Source of the DNA: Sodiomyces alkalinus F11
Lineage: Eukaryota; Ascomycota; Sordariomycetes; Glomerellales; Plectosphaerellaceae
DNA length: 55,363 nucleotides
Reading direction: 5' to 3'
Assembly: GCF_003711515.1 (NCBI RefSeq)
Contig: NW_021167087.1
Coordinates: forward strand, 488,474 to 543,836
The notes beneath the pieces are model-generated. The model worked only from the letters and a program-made list of their open reading frames with translations. It did not search any database and had not been told where the DNA came from. Both the position numbers and the translations under genes were made by a program. Positions 1 to 11,750 of this stretch are shown here, in pieces. Numbering within the stretch: position 1 is the first letter of the stretch; every line of letters begins with the position of its first letter.

Positions 1-173
1 TTATTAAGATTATATAACTAAATATCTTAGGTAACTACCCCTATAATAGGTAGGAGAAAAACACTCTTACTTATTAAGGTCACGTGACTAAATATATTAG
101 GTAACTACCCTTATAATAGTAAAAGAAAAACTCTTTTATTTATTACGGTTATATAACTAGATATCTTAGGTAA
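1..173. repeat. Tandem repeat, ~70-bp unit, left part
   Basis: Units begin near 1, 71 and 140 and share a core with TTATTAAGG, a CTAAATATCTTAGG stretch and GGTAACTACCCTTATAATAG, followed by a GAGAAAAA tract. The window starts inside the array, so it may extend further left. The array is cut at 173 by the outer retrotransposon and resumes at 33034 after a duplicated GGTAA. The copies differ mainly by transitions, as expected of RIP. No coding capacity is seen. Confidence 0.85.
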
Positions 174-528
174 TATCAGGTGCCTACAGCAGTGGTTATA
201 ATAGGCCCCTAGTATAAACCTATAGCAGTATAGGTATGCCCAGTCTAAGACCCCTCAAGGTATAAACAAAGTAAGTCATTATATAGTAAACAGAATAGTC
301 CCTCGAAGCAAATAAAGCAGCCCTTAAGGAAGTAAATAAAGTAGTCCTCGAGGAGTAGCGGAACGTAGCCTTAAGGAGCGGAGGAGCCTCCCCTTAAAGA
401 GGGAGGCCAGCGATTAATCTGATTCTTTAGCTATACCCACGTTCTAACCCCGTTATAATCCTATCGTGATTATATCTAGTTCCTTACTTAACCCTACCTT
501 CTTACTCTTTACGACTATCTATTTAATA
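174..528 (+). repeat. 5' LTR of outer family A
   Basis: This 355-bp LTR matches 32679-33033 in features the inner LTRs lack, notably the AGCGGAACGTAGCC block and the CCCACGTTCTAACCCCG segment. It is followed directly by TTTTAATCGCT, the probable primer-binding region. Confidence 0.92.
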
Positions 529-922
529 TTTTAATCGCTCTACCCTTTAAGGGCGCGAAGACCGTTAATGAGAGTCACTAAGATATCTAACTATTACGAA
601 ATAAACGATCCTACCTTTAATTTTAATAAGGCTACTAGTTAGTTTAAGCGGTAGCTCCGCGATAGTAAGACCGCCTTTATAGAAGACGCCTATAACCCTA
701 CCGACGAGAAAGATGATAGGGGTATACCGGGAACTAATATTACTCCTACCTCTACCACTATACCGGTACCTATTCCTATTCTTACCCCTATACCTACTCC
801 TATCGCTAGCACTACCTCTACTACTACTACTACCCCTATTACCGCCCCCGTTCCTTAGACCACGGTTATAATAGGACTAGCGTATATTGCTAACCTGCTC
901 CCATATACAAATATTAACCTAG
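529..922 (+). pseudogene. Outer family A leader and start of Gag, RIP-disrupted
   Basis: The sequence runs from the probable primer-binding region into the Gag N-terminus and a Pro/Thr-rich linker (about 740-860, repeated CCTACC/ACTACT codons). It closely matches 1273-1650 of the inner copy. It stops at CCTAG (918-922), where the inner element inserted, and resumes after 24804. Many in-frame stops. Confidence 0.8.
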
Positions 923-1272
923 TGTTAGGTGCCTGCAGCAGTGGTCATAATAGGTCCGTAGTATAAACCCATAGGGGTCTAGGTATGCCTAGTCCGAGAC
1001 CCCTTAAGGCATAAACAAAGTAAGTTATTATATAGTAAATAGAATAGTCCCTCGAAGTAAATAAGGTAGCCCTCGAGGAAGTACATAAGCACTCCTCGAG
1101 GAGTAAAGCGTAGTCTTAAGGAGCGAGGGAGCCTCCCCCTTTTAAAGGGGAGGCTAGCGATTAATCTAACTCTTTAGCTACCCTTATACTTTTCTATCGT
1201 GATCCTATTATAATCCTACCTGGTTCTTTACTTAACCCTACCTTTTTACTTTTTACGACTACCTATTTAACA
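923..1272 (+). repeat. 5' LTR of inner family A
   Basis: This 350-bp LTR begins TGTTAGGTGCC and ends TATTTAACA (TG...CA ends preserved). It pairs with 24450-24799 through shared CCTCGAGGAGTAAAGCG and GCGAGGGAGCC segments absent from the outer LTRs. Confidence 0.92.
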
Positions 1273-3206
1273 TTTTAATCGCTTTACCCTTAAGGGTGCG
1301 AAGACCGTTAAGGAGAGTTACTAAGATATCTAACTATCACGAAATAAATAATCCTACTTTCGATTTTAATAAGGCCGTTAGTTAGTTTAAGCGATAGCTC
1401 CGCGATAGCGAGACCGCCTTTATAGAAGATAACCCCGTTAATAAGGAACACGATAGGAATACGCCGGGAACTAACACTACTCCTACCTCTACTACTATAC
1501 CGGTACCTATTCCTGCCCCTATACCTACTCCTATCGATAGTATTACCTCTACTACTACCTCTACCCCTATCACCGTCCCTATTTCTCCTATAACTATAAC
1601 AGGACCCGTATAGGATCCTAACCTGCCCCCGTGTATAGACGTTAACCTAGCTATACTAACGGATAAATAACTAGACGGACGCGTTAAATGGATAGAGGTA
1701 TAGAACCACTATAAGCATAAGCTCGCTTATTCTACTAAGCTAGAAGAGGATACTACTACTATCGCTATTACCGCTACCGCCTCTATTAATCCCGCTATCG
1801 ATTCCTACCGGGCCGATATTACCTACCGTTATATAGCTAAACCTTAATATCGTATTATCGTAACCCTAATAGGATCCTAGTATACCCACGATATATCCAC
1901 CATATCTTCTATACACGGGTCCGCTATATAGGCTAAGTTTAATTTTCTCCTTCTAAAATAGGATAGCGTGTCCTAGGCTAAATATCGCACGTTTATCTAG
2001 GAGACTAACTAGCAGTTTAACCTGGATTCTTAATCCTTTCCTACGAACGCCGCGAAGAACTACTTTATTATATCGTGTCTCCCCTACTATCTTAAGGAAC
2101 GCTAGTAGGCTAAACTACGATATAAATATAACGGGGACTCTAATACGGTTAGCTAGGTAGCCTTATAGGCCTAGCTATTCTATTCGGTTAACGATAACGA
2201 TACCCGCCTATAAGAGGTGGCAGTATAGATCTAGAGCGAGTCTATTTCCTTTTAGAGAGAGGGCGAGTTCTACGCTAAGTTTATATAACGGTAGGAAGCC
2301 CTGGAGTCAGAACTGCTAGGCGAGCTCCTAGACTAGTAGAGGATTTAGACAGTACTAATAAAGGTGCTTCCGCCTATTCGGGACTATATAGTGTCTATAG
2401 GGGTTCTTAAGAACTATTAGGATTTAGCCCCGGCCTATTATAGGGCTAAGGCTTTAATTGTTAACGACGGGCTGGCCGTTACTCGAGTAGACTTCTAGTC
2501 TAATACCTAATAACGTCGTTTCCGTTCGTGTGCCCCAGGATAAGGTACCTAGACGGCCACCTACGGTTCTACCGGTATCCCTACGCCTACCTCTATATCT
2601 GCACCTATACTAGTCTCTACTCTTACTACCCTATATGCCTTAGACCGTACCTCGATACTATTACTTACTATAACTATAACTAAAAGGGGCACTACGCTAC
2701 TACGTGCCCTAGCCCCCGTGCCGAGCGACGCTTAAGTAATAGTAACCCGAATACCTAACCGGTGTTTACCGCTCGCCCTACGGTCGGCTATATCACGGGC
2801 GAGGTGCCATAGGAACTATACCCGCCTCGGACTACCCCTACTACTATACTAATAGAGGTATACGTGTCCTTTCGCCGAGGTAGGGAATAGGTATAGATAT
2901 CAGCTCTCCTTAATAGGGGCGCCGATATTAACGTTTTGGATCGGTCCCTCCTAGGAACTAGTTAGGTTCCTAAGGAGTCCCCGGTCTTAGTATCCTAGAT
3001 TATAGAAGGATAGTTAAGATAACTCTTAGGTCCACTTATAGGATTATCGTTATAACCGATTACTAGGATCGGAAGAAAGTATAGCACGCCGAATTCTATA
3101 TTATAGACCTTAATCCCTAGGGTGTAAAGATTATCTTAGGCAGGCCGTGGCTTATAGCCGTTAACCCTAATATTAATTAGCAGCGTAGCACGTAGACTTA
3201 CCCCTT
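1273..3206 (+). pseudogene. gag: Inner family A Gag and protease, RIP-disrupted
   Basis: Read through its stops, the sequence gives a leader, a Pro/Thr-rich linker (about 1480-1600), a capsid-like region (about 1650-2480), a degraded zinc knuckle (GHYATTCP, about 2670-2705) and the end of an aspartic protease with the ILGRPWL motif (about 3128-3160). Former Gln and Trp codons are TAG or TAA. The frame is cut at CCCTT (3202-3206) by family B and continues at 18190. A copy lies at 24805-26400. Confidence 0.8.
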
Positions 3207-3782
3207 TATTACGGCCAGCGGCCAACGGGCCTAACATATATCAGCATAAAGGATACACTGGTATATAATATACTAGGGCGGGCAGCGTACTAGGATATAG
3301 CCAGGGAAGGATAACTCAGGAAGGATCACGTGGTAACACACGTGTGCTAACACGAGGAAGACGTTAGTATGCGTCGAAGGGTAGGCTCACGCCTCTAGGA
3401 AAAGGATCAGCACTAAGCCTAAGGGATTAGTACTAAATCCGTGGAAATACTGCAGAGTCACGGTAATCTCGTATACTACGCGGTTATCACGAGGGTGGCT
3501 AGGACTATTAATACTCGTCTATATAAACCAGAGTATTCTAGGTCTTACTTCTACTAGAGAATAAGATATTAATTAATCTAAGTCTTCACCTAGACTACTG
3601 TTCTACGTTTAAACCTACCTTATAAAGAAGACGCCTAGTCTTTACGACGTAACTATAACCAGACCACTACGAATAATAGTTACTCCTCTTTAGTTAATAT
3701 CCTCTTCTTATTTTAAACTAAAACCTCGACGCTAGTCCCTTATCGTCCGTTATACTATACAGGACCGGAAGCCGTTATAATA
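3207..3782 (+). repeat. 5' LTR of family B
   Basis: This 576-bp LTR has a TATA-like CTATATAAACC at about 3519-3529. Everything from that box to the LTR end is shared with family C, while the upstream U3 is different. It keeps more CpA than its 3' partner (for example CACGTGGTAACACACG near 3324), so RIP was uneven. Confidence 0.92.
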
Positions 3783-6130
3783 TTTTAATCGATCCTATTC
3801 GGTAAGTAGACCTTAACACCTAATAAGCAGTACTCTCTTAACAGAAAGTAATATATCGAATAACGCTAATACCACGGGCAATGCTACTAGTAATACTAGA
3901 ACGACGGCTACCGCGGCCGCCGACCTAATATAAGCTATACATAATTAAATTACGTAACTCCACTAAGAGAACCAGTAACTCTAAGCTTAGATCGAAGCAC
4001 CACGTCCTAGTAACCTAAGGTATAAGTACCCAGAGCCACCTAAGTATAATAGGACCCGAGGATAGCTATAAGGCTTCCTAACCTATCTTCGGGGGTATTT
4101 CTTATTCTATAGGGATACCCTTAACACGGAGGAGGCGAAAGTTCTCTACGCTATAGCACTCCTTACGGGAGATACCTATAGATAGTTTAAGCCTATCCAT
4201 AGGGACTATCTAGAGTATCTTAACGATCCTACTAAGAGGGAGGACGATACTACGGCTATTTTTAGTGACTTCGAGATCTTCGCTTAGCGACTTAGCGGTA
4301 TCTTTAGATAACCCGATAAGAAGAGGGTCGCTGCCTAACGACTTAAAAAGCTTTAATAGACTAAGTCGGTAGCCGACTATACCGCTAAGTTCTAATAGAT
4401 CGCCTCGAAGCTTAACTATAATAATAAACCCCTTATAGACTAATACTATCGTGGACTTAAAGACGAAGTTAAGGACGAACTATATAAGCTTAACCACCTA
4501 GACGATTTTAGTACGTTTATAGCTATAGCTATTCGGATCGATAACCGATAATTTAAACGACGAATAAAAAAATATTAGGGCTCGAATACTATACTACACG
4601 CTACTTACTATAGGAGGAACTAAGCTAATACTAGCAGGAAGTAACTATACCCACGCTAACTCGGGAGTACCTTATATAGATACTATAATAGTCTTATAAA
4701 GCTCGATAATATTAACTAATAAAATAACTAGCAGGGCAGGAAAGATATAAGTAAAGTTAAATACTATAATTACGATAAAATAGGCCACTTCGCGTGTAAT
4801 TACTAATAGCCTAAGAGAGAACGATCGTAACGATAGGCTAATACGATCGGAAGAAAGAAACCCTAGAAGAAAATTAACGCTATCGGATACCTAGAAATTT
4901 ATAAGGATAAAACACCACACACTAACCTCTATTAGATAACCTGCTACGATAACTATTATCTAGTATACTAATTAGAGAAGGACGGAGCTAGATACTACCC
5001 TAAAAAACCCTAGAAGATACTCGCTATAGTATCTAGTAACGAGTACAATAACGACTATAGCCTTAAAATCCCCGACTAGGATAATAATAGACTAGCTTTA
5101 TAAACTACCGTGGAAATTCTTTAGGAACGCAGATAGACGAAGGAAGAAGCTAAAAGATAGAAGCAGATCTTAGAGATCCAGAAGAAATAGGAAGTCTACA
5201 CGAATACTAGTAGTGGAGGCTTAAGCGCCCTCTAGGAAGTAGGACTTACTCCCGAAGAGAAATACTAGCTTAAGAAAGAGGATTATACACGTTACGTATA
5301 AAAGGAAATCGCTAAGCTCGAAGAGTAAGATTAGGAAACGGAGTCCGATAGGATCCCAGATAACGGCATAAACTTCTAGTATTGACCTATAAAAGCAGCC
5401 GACCTAATTAAGGAGGAAACTATCTAGCTACGGATACTCGACTAGCTCGCGGAAGAACCCCTTAGATAAACCTACTAAGTCCGTTTTATTAAACTTAGCT
5501 TAAATAACGCCTACTACGGAGCACCCACGGATACTAGTAAGGGGTAGTAATAAACTATATATTAGCGACCTTACTATACTTAGGAAGACCGAGATACCTT
5601 TACCGGCCTAATAATAAGCCTATAAGGACCGGGCGATTAACCACCCGAGTACTAAACATATAAGAGAGGATAGATAATATACGCTAACTATCTAGGCTAT
5701 AGCTTAATCCTTTAGGTAAATTATATCAAGGACGTATACCTTATATATAAGGAACGTAAACAGGCTAATAACTTCTAGCCACGGAATAAAGAATAAACCC
5801 TAGAAGATAGAGTCTATTTAAAAAGATAACGTGATAATTAGGTTATCACGGAGACTAGGGATAAAGGACGCGAGATTCGCCTCTAACCACTTAGATATAA
5901 CTACTACAAATACCGGTTAGACGAATATAAAACTACTAGCTATATAGTACACGCTACTAAGAAAATCCGATAACTAAAATAAGACTAAGAAGCTTAGGAA
6001 TCACGTTTCTAGGCCCTTGATAAGCGCCTACGATAGATAGAATAGCTCTTAATCCAGTATAGGTTCTTAGATAAAGAGATATCTCTCGAATACCGAGCTA
6101 AACGGGTAAAAAACTAGGAGTATACTATCG
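3783..6130 (+). pseudogene. gag: Family B Gag, RIP-disrupted
   Basis: A Gag-type reading frame with many TAG/TAA stops. A chromovirus capsid-like region lies at about 4080-4560. A zinc knuckle near 4757-4805 reads YYNYDKIGHFACNY: the first cysteines of the CCHC box are Tyr, as expected when TGC or TGT becomes TAC or TAT by RIP. A charged Glu/Lys/Arg-rich C-terminal part follows (about 5100-5360). The colinear frame in family C is about 9660-11750, in places very similar in sequence. Confidence 0.75.
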
Positions 6131-9074
6131 TAAGGAGCACGCGAGAGGCATTTAATAGATATACTCTATAACATGTAGTAGTATAGGGCACTACTATATT
6201 AGAATACGACTCGATAAATATAAGATAAACGCACTATTAGATATAGGCGTAGCAGGAAACTTTATCTTACTAGCCGCCGTGAGAAAGTTCTTTATACCCT
6301 AAGTTAGGAAATACCTAGAAGATAAGTATAAAATTACTCCGTATACGGGAAAGAACTAGTTCTAAGAAGAAGTTATTATTAGCTAGGAGACTATATACCT
6401 TTAGGTTAAAATTCAGAATAAGACTAAAGTAATAAAGTTCGACGTATACGATATAGGCTATAAGGACGTTATTCTTAGTAAGCTATAGTTTAATAAGTAG
6501 AATCCCGATATAAACTAGAAGCTTAGCTAGCTTTAGTGGAGATTAGAGACTAAGTAAAAGACTACGAAGGAAACCTTACCCGATCCTAATATCCGTCGAA
6601 AATAGCAGAAAGACTTACCGACGAAGGAGCCTTAGGAAGACTTAAATAGCCGCTAAAAGTCAGGGACTAAGGCGAGAAAAGACCGAAAAACGTTAAGATA
6701 ACAGCGACGGCACGATAACTAATATATAATAAATATTATTAAAGGAATCTATTAGGTTATCTAAGCAGAGAAAGGACTCGTAGAAGGCGATCACGATAGA
6801 CTCCCTAAGGTATTACTAGAATACCATAAATATAAAAAGCTATTTACCGAAAATCTAGAAACCAGCTTACCGAAATATCGATACTATAATTATAAGATAC
6901 CCCTTAAGGAGGGTATATACCCGAAATTCTTTCTAATTTACGGACTAAATTAAAAGGAATTAGATACCTTAGAAGAATATCTTAAAGAAATACTAGTAAA
7001 AGGCTATATTAGAGTATTATAGTTACTAGTAGGATACCCTATCCTATTTATACTAAAGAAAAACAGTAAACTACGACTATATATCGATTATCGATAACTT
7101 AACGATATAACTATTAAGAACCGCTACCTACTACCTTTTATCTCGGAGATATAAGATTAGCTAGTTAGGGTATAATAGTTTATAGTACTTGATTTAAAAG
7201 GAGCCTATAACTTAATTAGGGTTAAGGAAGGAGAAGAGTAGAAAATAGTATTCCGAATAAAATAAGGGCACTTCTAATACCTTATTATACCCTTTAGATT
7301 AACTAATACGCCGGTATTATTCTAAACGCTTATTAACGATATCCTAAGGAAGTATCTAGATTATTTCGTTATAGTATACCTAGATAATATCCTTATCTTT
7401 TCTAAAACACTCGAAGAATACCGATAACACGTTTATATAATCCTATAACTCCTATAAGATACCGACCTACTAGTTAAACCAGAAAAAGTATAATTCTATA
7501 CGTAAGAAGTTAACTTTTTAGAGTATACGATATAACGTAATAAAATCTATATAGATAAGGCGAAAATCTAATATATCTCTAAGTAGCTATAGCTATAGAA
7601 TATTCGCGATATTTAGTCTTTCCTCGGACTTATTAACTACTATTAACGGTTTATTAAGGACTATAGTAAGATTATTATCCCCTTAACTAAAGTAACTAAA
7701 AAAGAGCTTAACTTTAAATAGAACGAAAGAATAGAAGAAGTATTCTAAGCCCTTAAAGGAAGGGTTACTAGCGAATCTATCTTAGTAATACTAGACTCCG
7801 ATAAAGAATACGAACTCGAAATAGACGTATCCGACTAGGCTCTAGGAGTATAACTCGGGTAACGCGATATAGAAGGAAGACTATATCCTATAATCTTTAT
7901 ATCTAAAAAACTTAGTAGACTAGAACTTAACTATTAGATCCACGATAAAGAGCTAATAGCTATTATTAAAGCCTTTAAGGAATAAAGACCGTATCTATCA
8001 GGAATAAAACACCCGGTATAGGTCTACACGGATTATAAGAACCTTATGTAATTCACCACTACTAAGGTTCTTAATAAACGATAGATCCGATAGACAGGAT
8101 TCCTATCCGAATTTAACTTCTATATTTAATATATAAAAGGAAGCGAAAATAGTCGCGTAGACGTATTTAGCCGACTAGAAATACTTAATAAATCATCTAA
8201 ACTATAAGCTATACTCGAATAGGAAGGAGAGGCTCTTACCCTTAAAAACAGAGAAATAAATAGTATTAATCGGATAATCAACACCACGTTTAAAGAAGCA
8301 CACGCCTCGCTAATATATAGATATTAAGGAGTTTATAAGACTTACCGCCGATTACGATAATAATACGGCTACACAGGAACTAAAGAATAAGTCAGGGACT
8401 TCGTTCGTAACTACGATATTTACTAGAAAGTAAAGAGTAGCCGATATAAACCTTACGGACTACTAAAGCTACTACTAATAGTAAATAGACCTTAGGAATT
8501 AATCATAATAGACTTTATAATAGGGTTTCCGATATCCAAAGATCTAGTAATAAGAATCGCCTACGATAGCGTATTCGTGATCATCGACCGATTCACGAAA
8601 TACACTCTTTATATTCTATATATTAAAAACACTATAGCAGAGGAACTAGCTAGTATCTTTCTCGACCGCCTAATCCGGGATTACGGTATACTATACGAGA
8701 TTATTATAGATAGAGATAAATTATTTACTAGTAACTTCTAGAAAGTAGTTATAAACTAGCTAGGGGCGAAATATAAGTACTTAATAGTATTTTACCCTAT
8801 AACTAACGGATAAACCGAAATTATAAACTAAATCCTAGAATAATACCTACGATACTATATAGGATATAAGTAAGATAATCAGGTATAATACCTACCGCTT
8901 ATATAATTCGTATATAATAGCTTATTAAATAAGTTAATAAAGACAATACCGTTTAAAGCAAACTATGGATATAATCCGATAGTATTTAGGAAACCTTTAG
9001 AAGGACTAGATACGCTAATAGTAATAAAAATATTTAAAAACATAAAAAAACTATATAAAGAACTACGAACCGAC
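6131..9074 (+). pseudogene. pol: Family B Pol (protease, RT, RNase H, integrase), RIP-disrupted
   Basis: The protease active site near 6230-6260 reads ALLDIGVAGNFI, that is DTG changed to DIG. The RT has LRLYIDYR near 7073 and the catalytic box YLDN at 7377-7388 instead of YLDD. RNase H follows (LEIDVSD...ALGV at about 7810-7850, KELIAII near 7950). Integrase starts with its zinc-binding part near 8280-8470, and the core begins near 8500. The frame is interrupted at CCGAC (9070-9074) by element C and resumes at 16406. Stops are frequent. Confidence 0.85.
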
Positions 9075-9094
9075 TGTTACGGCCGGCCGTAACA
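9075..9094. repeat. Perfect 20-bp palindrome at LTR terminus
   Basis: TGTTACGGCC is followed directly by its reverse complement GGCCGTAACA. The LTR therefore starts with a sequence whose second arm equals the LTR's own right end (GTAACA). In the 3' LTR (15867-15886) the palindrome persists with symmetric RIP changes. Confidence 0.9.
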
Positions 9095-9608
9095 TAGACT
9101 AACCCCAGGGATACACTGGTGTATATCCCACGGGACGGCCCTAGACGGGGGGTAGCATAGGGTGACTCGAGGAGTCACGTGCTAAGTCACGTGTCACCAG
9201 GTACGGAGGTACTTAGTATACTATCCGGGACGGACCGGGGTCGATCACTCCGACGAAGTGACTAATAAGTGATCGGTCATAACAGAATCACCTAGGCATA
9301 GCGACCACGTAAGGAATAGTCACTACGGGTAAGGAGGTATTATTATTATATAAACTAGAGTATCCTAGGTCTTACTTCTACTAGAGAATAAGATATCGAT
9401 TAATCTAAGTCTTTACCTAGACTATTAGTCTACGCTTAACTCTACCTTATAAAGAAGACGCTTAGTCTTTACGACGTAACTACAACTAAACACTACAAAT
9501 AATAGTTACTACTCTTTAGTTAATATCCTCTTCTTATTTTAAACTAAAACCTTAACGCTAGTCCCCTATTATCCGCTATACTATAGAGGACCGGAAGTCG
9601 TCGTAATA
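9075..9608 (+). repeat. 5' LTR of family C
   Basis: This 534-bp LTR opens with a perfect 20-bp palindrome (9075-9094). Its U3 is rich in CACGTG and GTGACT inverted motifs and unrelated to that of family B. The part from the TATATAAAC box (about 9349) onward is shared with family B. Confidence 0.92.
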
Positions 9609-11750
9609 TTTTAATTAATTCTATTCGGTAAGCTAACCTTGATAGCTAATAAGTAGTACGCCCGAAGCAGAAGCTACTTCGCCTAAGGAAGAAGAAGTCA
9701 CTTTATCTAAAGAAGAATTATCGTCTAAAGAATCCAGTTCCTCCGACGAAGAGGAAGGACCAGAATAACCTTAATAAGACGACGAAGTAGCCAGTAATCA
9801 CTCTTCTAATATATCGAATAATAATAACCGTACCACGAACGCTATAAGCACCGCGACGCCTACCACTACCACTAAAAGGAGTAACGACCTTTAGCAGATT
9901 CGCGATATAATCACTTAGCTTTAGGGGGAGAATATAACCCTAAAAGCTTAGCTAAACTATCCTAGAATCGGGGCTAAGTATAGATACCCTATACCCCCTA
10001 AGTATAACAGGACTTAGGGATAGCTTTAGAGCTTTATTACTTAGCTTAGAGGCTATCTCCTATTCTACTAGGATAGTATCCGTACGGAAGAAACTAAGGT
10101 ACTCTATACCGCGGCACTCCTTATAGGAGATATACACGAATAGTTTAAGTCTATCTATAAAGACTACCTAGAGAATATAAGAATAGAGATCCTAAGGAAG
10201 CCCGGAACCACGGTAATCTTCGAGGACTTCGACGTATTCGTTAAGAAACTTAACGCTATCTTCGGCTAGCCTGATAAGGAACGAGTCACGGCCGAATAAC
10301 TAAGTTAGCTATATTAGAATAAGTTAGCTACGGACTATACTATAAGATTCTAGTAAATCTCGTTAAAGCTTAGCTACCCGGATAAGCCCCTTATAAATCG
10401 GTACTACTAAGGACTTAAGAAAGAAGTAAAGGACGAATTATACCGATTAGACTAACCTAAGACGTTTAGCGAATACACCGTGATAGTAATTCGTATCGAT
10501 AACCGGAATTATAAATAACGCTATTAGAAGAAGTATTAAACGAGTATTCTATTCTACACGGCTAATTTAAAGAAGAAATAATCATACCCACACTAGTTCG
10601 GAAACACCTTATATAGATACTATAATAGACCTATAAAGCTCGATAATATTAACCGATAAAGCGATAAGCAGGGCAAAAAGGATATAACTAAGGTTAAGTG
10701 TTATAACTATAATAGGCTAGGTCACTATACACGCGATTATTATAAGCCTAAGAAAGAATAACCGTAACGATAAGTAAATACGATCGAGAAAGGAAGACCC
10801 TAGAAGGAAATTAACGCTATTAGATACCTAGAAATTTATAGGGATAAAATACCACACGTTAACCTCTATTAGGCAACCTGCTACGATAACTATTATCTAG
10901 TATACTAATTAGGGAAAGACGGAGCTAGGTACTACCCTAAGAGACCCTAGAAGATACTCGCTATAGTATCTAGTAACGAGTACGATAACGACTATAGCCT
11001 TAAGATCCCCGACTAGGATAAGGACGGACTAGCTTTATAAACTATCGCAGAAATCCTTTAAAAATACGGATAGACGAAAGAAGAAGCTAAGAGGCAGAAG
11101 CAGATCTTAGAAATCCAGAAGGAAGAAGATTATACCCGAGAAAGAATCGCTAAACTCGAAGAGTAAGATTAGGAAACGGAGTCCGACGGAATCCCGGATA
11201 GCAGCACGAACTTCTAGTATTAACCCGTGGAAATAGCCGACCTAATTAAAGAGGAAACTATCTAGCTACGGATACTCGACTAGCTCACGGAAGAACCCCT
11301 TAGATAGACCCACTAAGTTCGTTTTACTAGACTTAACTTCGATAACGCTTACCGCGGGATACCCACGAATACTAGCGGGGAATAGTAGCGAATTACACGT
11401 TAATAACCTTACTACGCTTAGGAGAACCGGGATACTCTTACCGACCTAATAATAAGCCTACGAGGATTAGATAATTAACTACCTAGGCATAATTACTATA
11501 AGTACTAGTAGGACGAATATAATACTACTAGCTATATAGTATACGCTTCTAAGAAAATCCGATAACTAGAATATAACTAAGAAGCTTAGGAGTCACGCTT
11601 CTAGACCCTCGATAAACGCCTATAATAGATAGAATAGCTCTTAACCTAGTATAGGTTCTTAGATAAAAAGATATCCCTCGAATACCGAGCTAAACGGGTA
11701 AAAAACTAGGAGTATACTATCGCTAGGAGTATATAAGAGGCACTTAATAG
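9609..11750 (+). pseudogene. gag: Family C Gag, RIP-disrupted
   Basis: An acidic Glu/Asp/Ser-rich N-terminus (about 9660-9790) is followed by a capsid-like region (about 9960-10500) and a zinc knuckle near 10693-10748 reading KCYNYNRLGHYTRDYY, where only part of the CCHC set survives. The downstream charged region is shorter than in family B. Frames carry many TAG and TAA stops. Confidence 0.75.

Noticed and set aside
1382..1573. Minus-strand frame with Val/Gly repeats
   Set aside because: It is the reverse of the Pro/Thr-rich linker of the family A Gag. It starts with GTG and has no counterpart preserved in the other copy.
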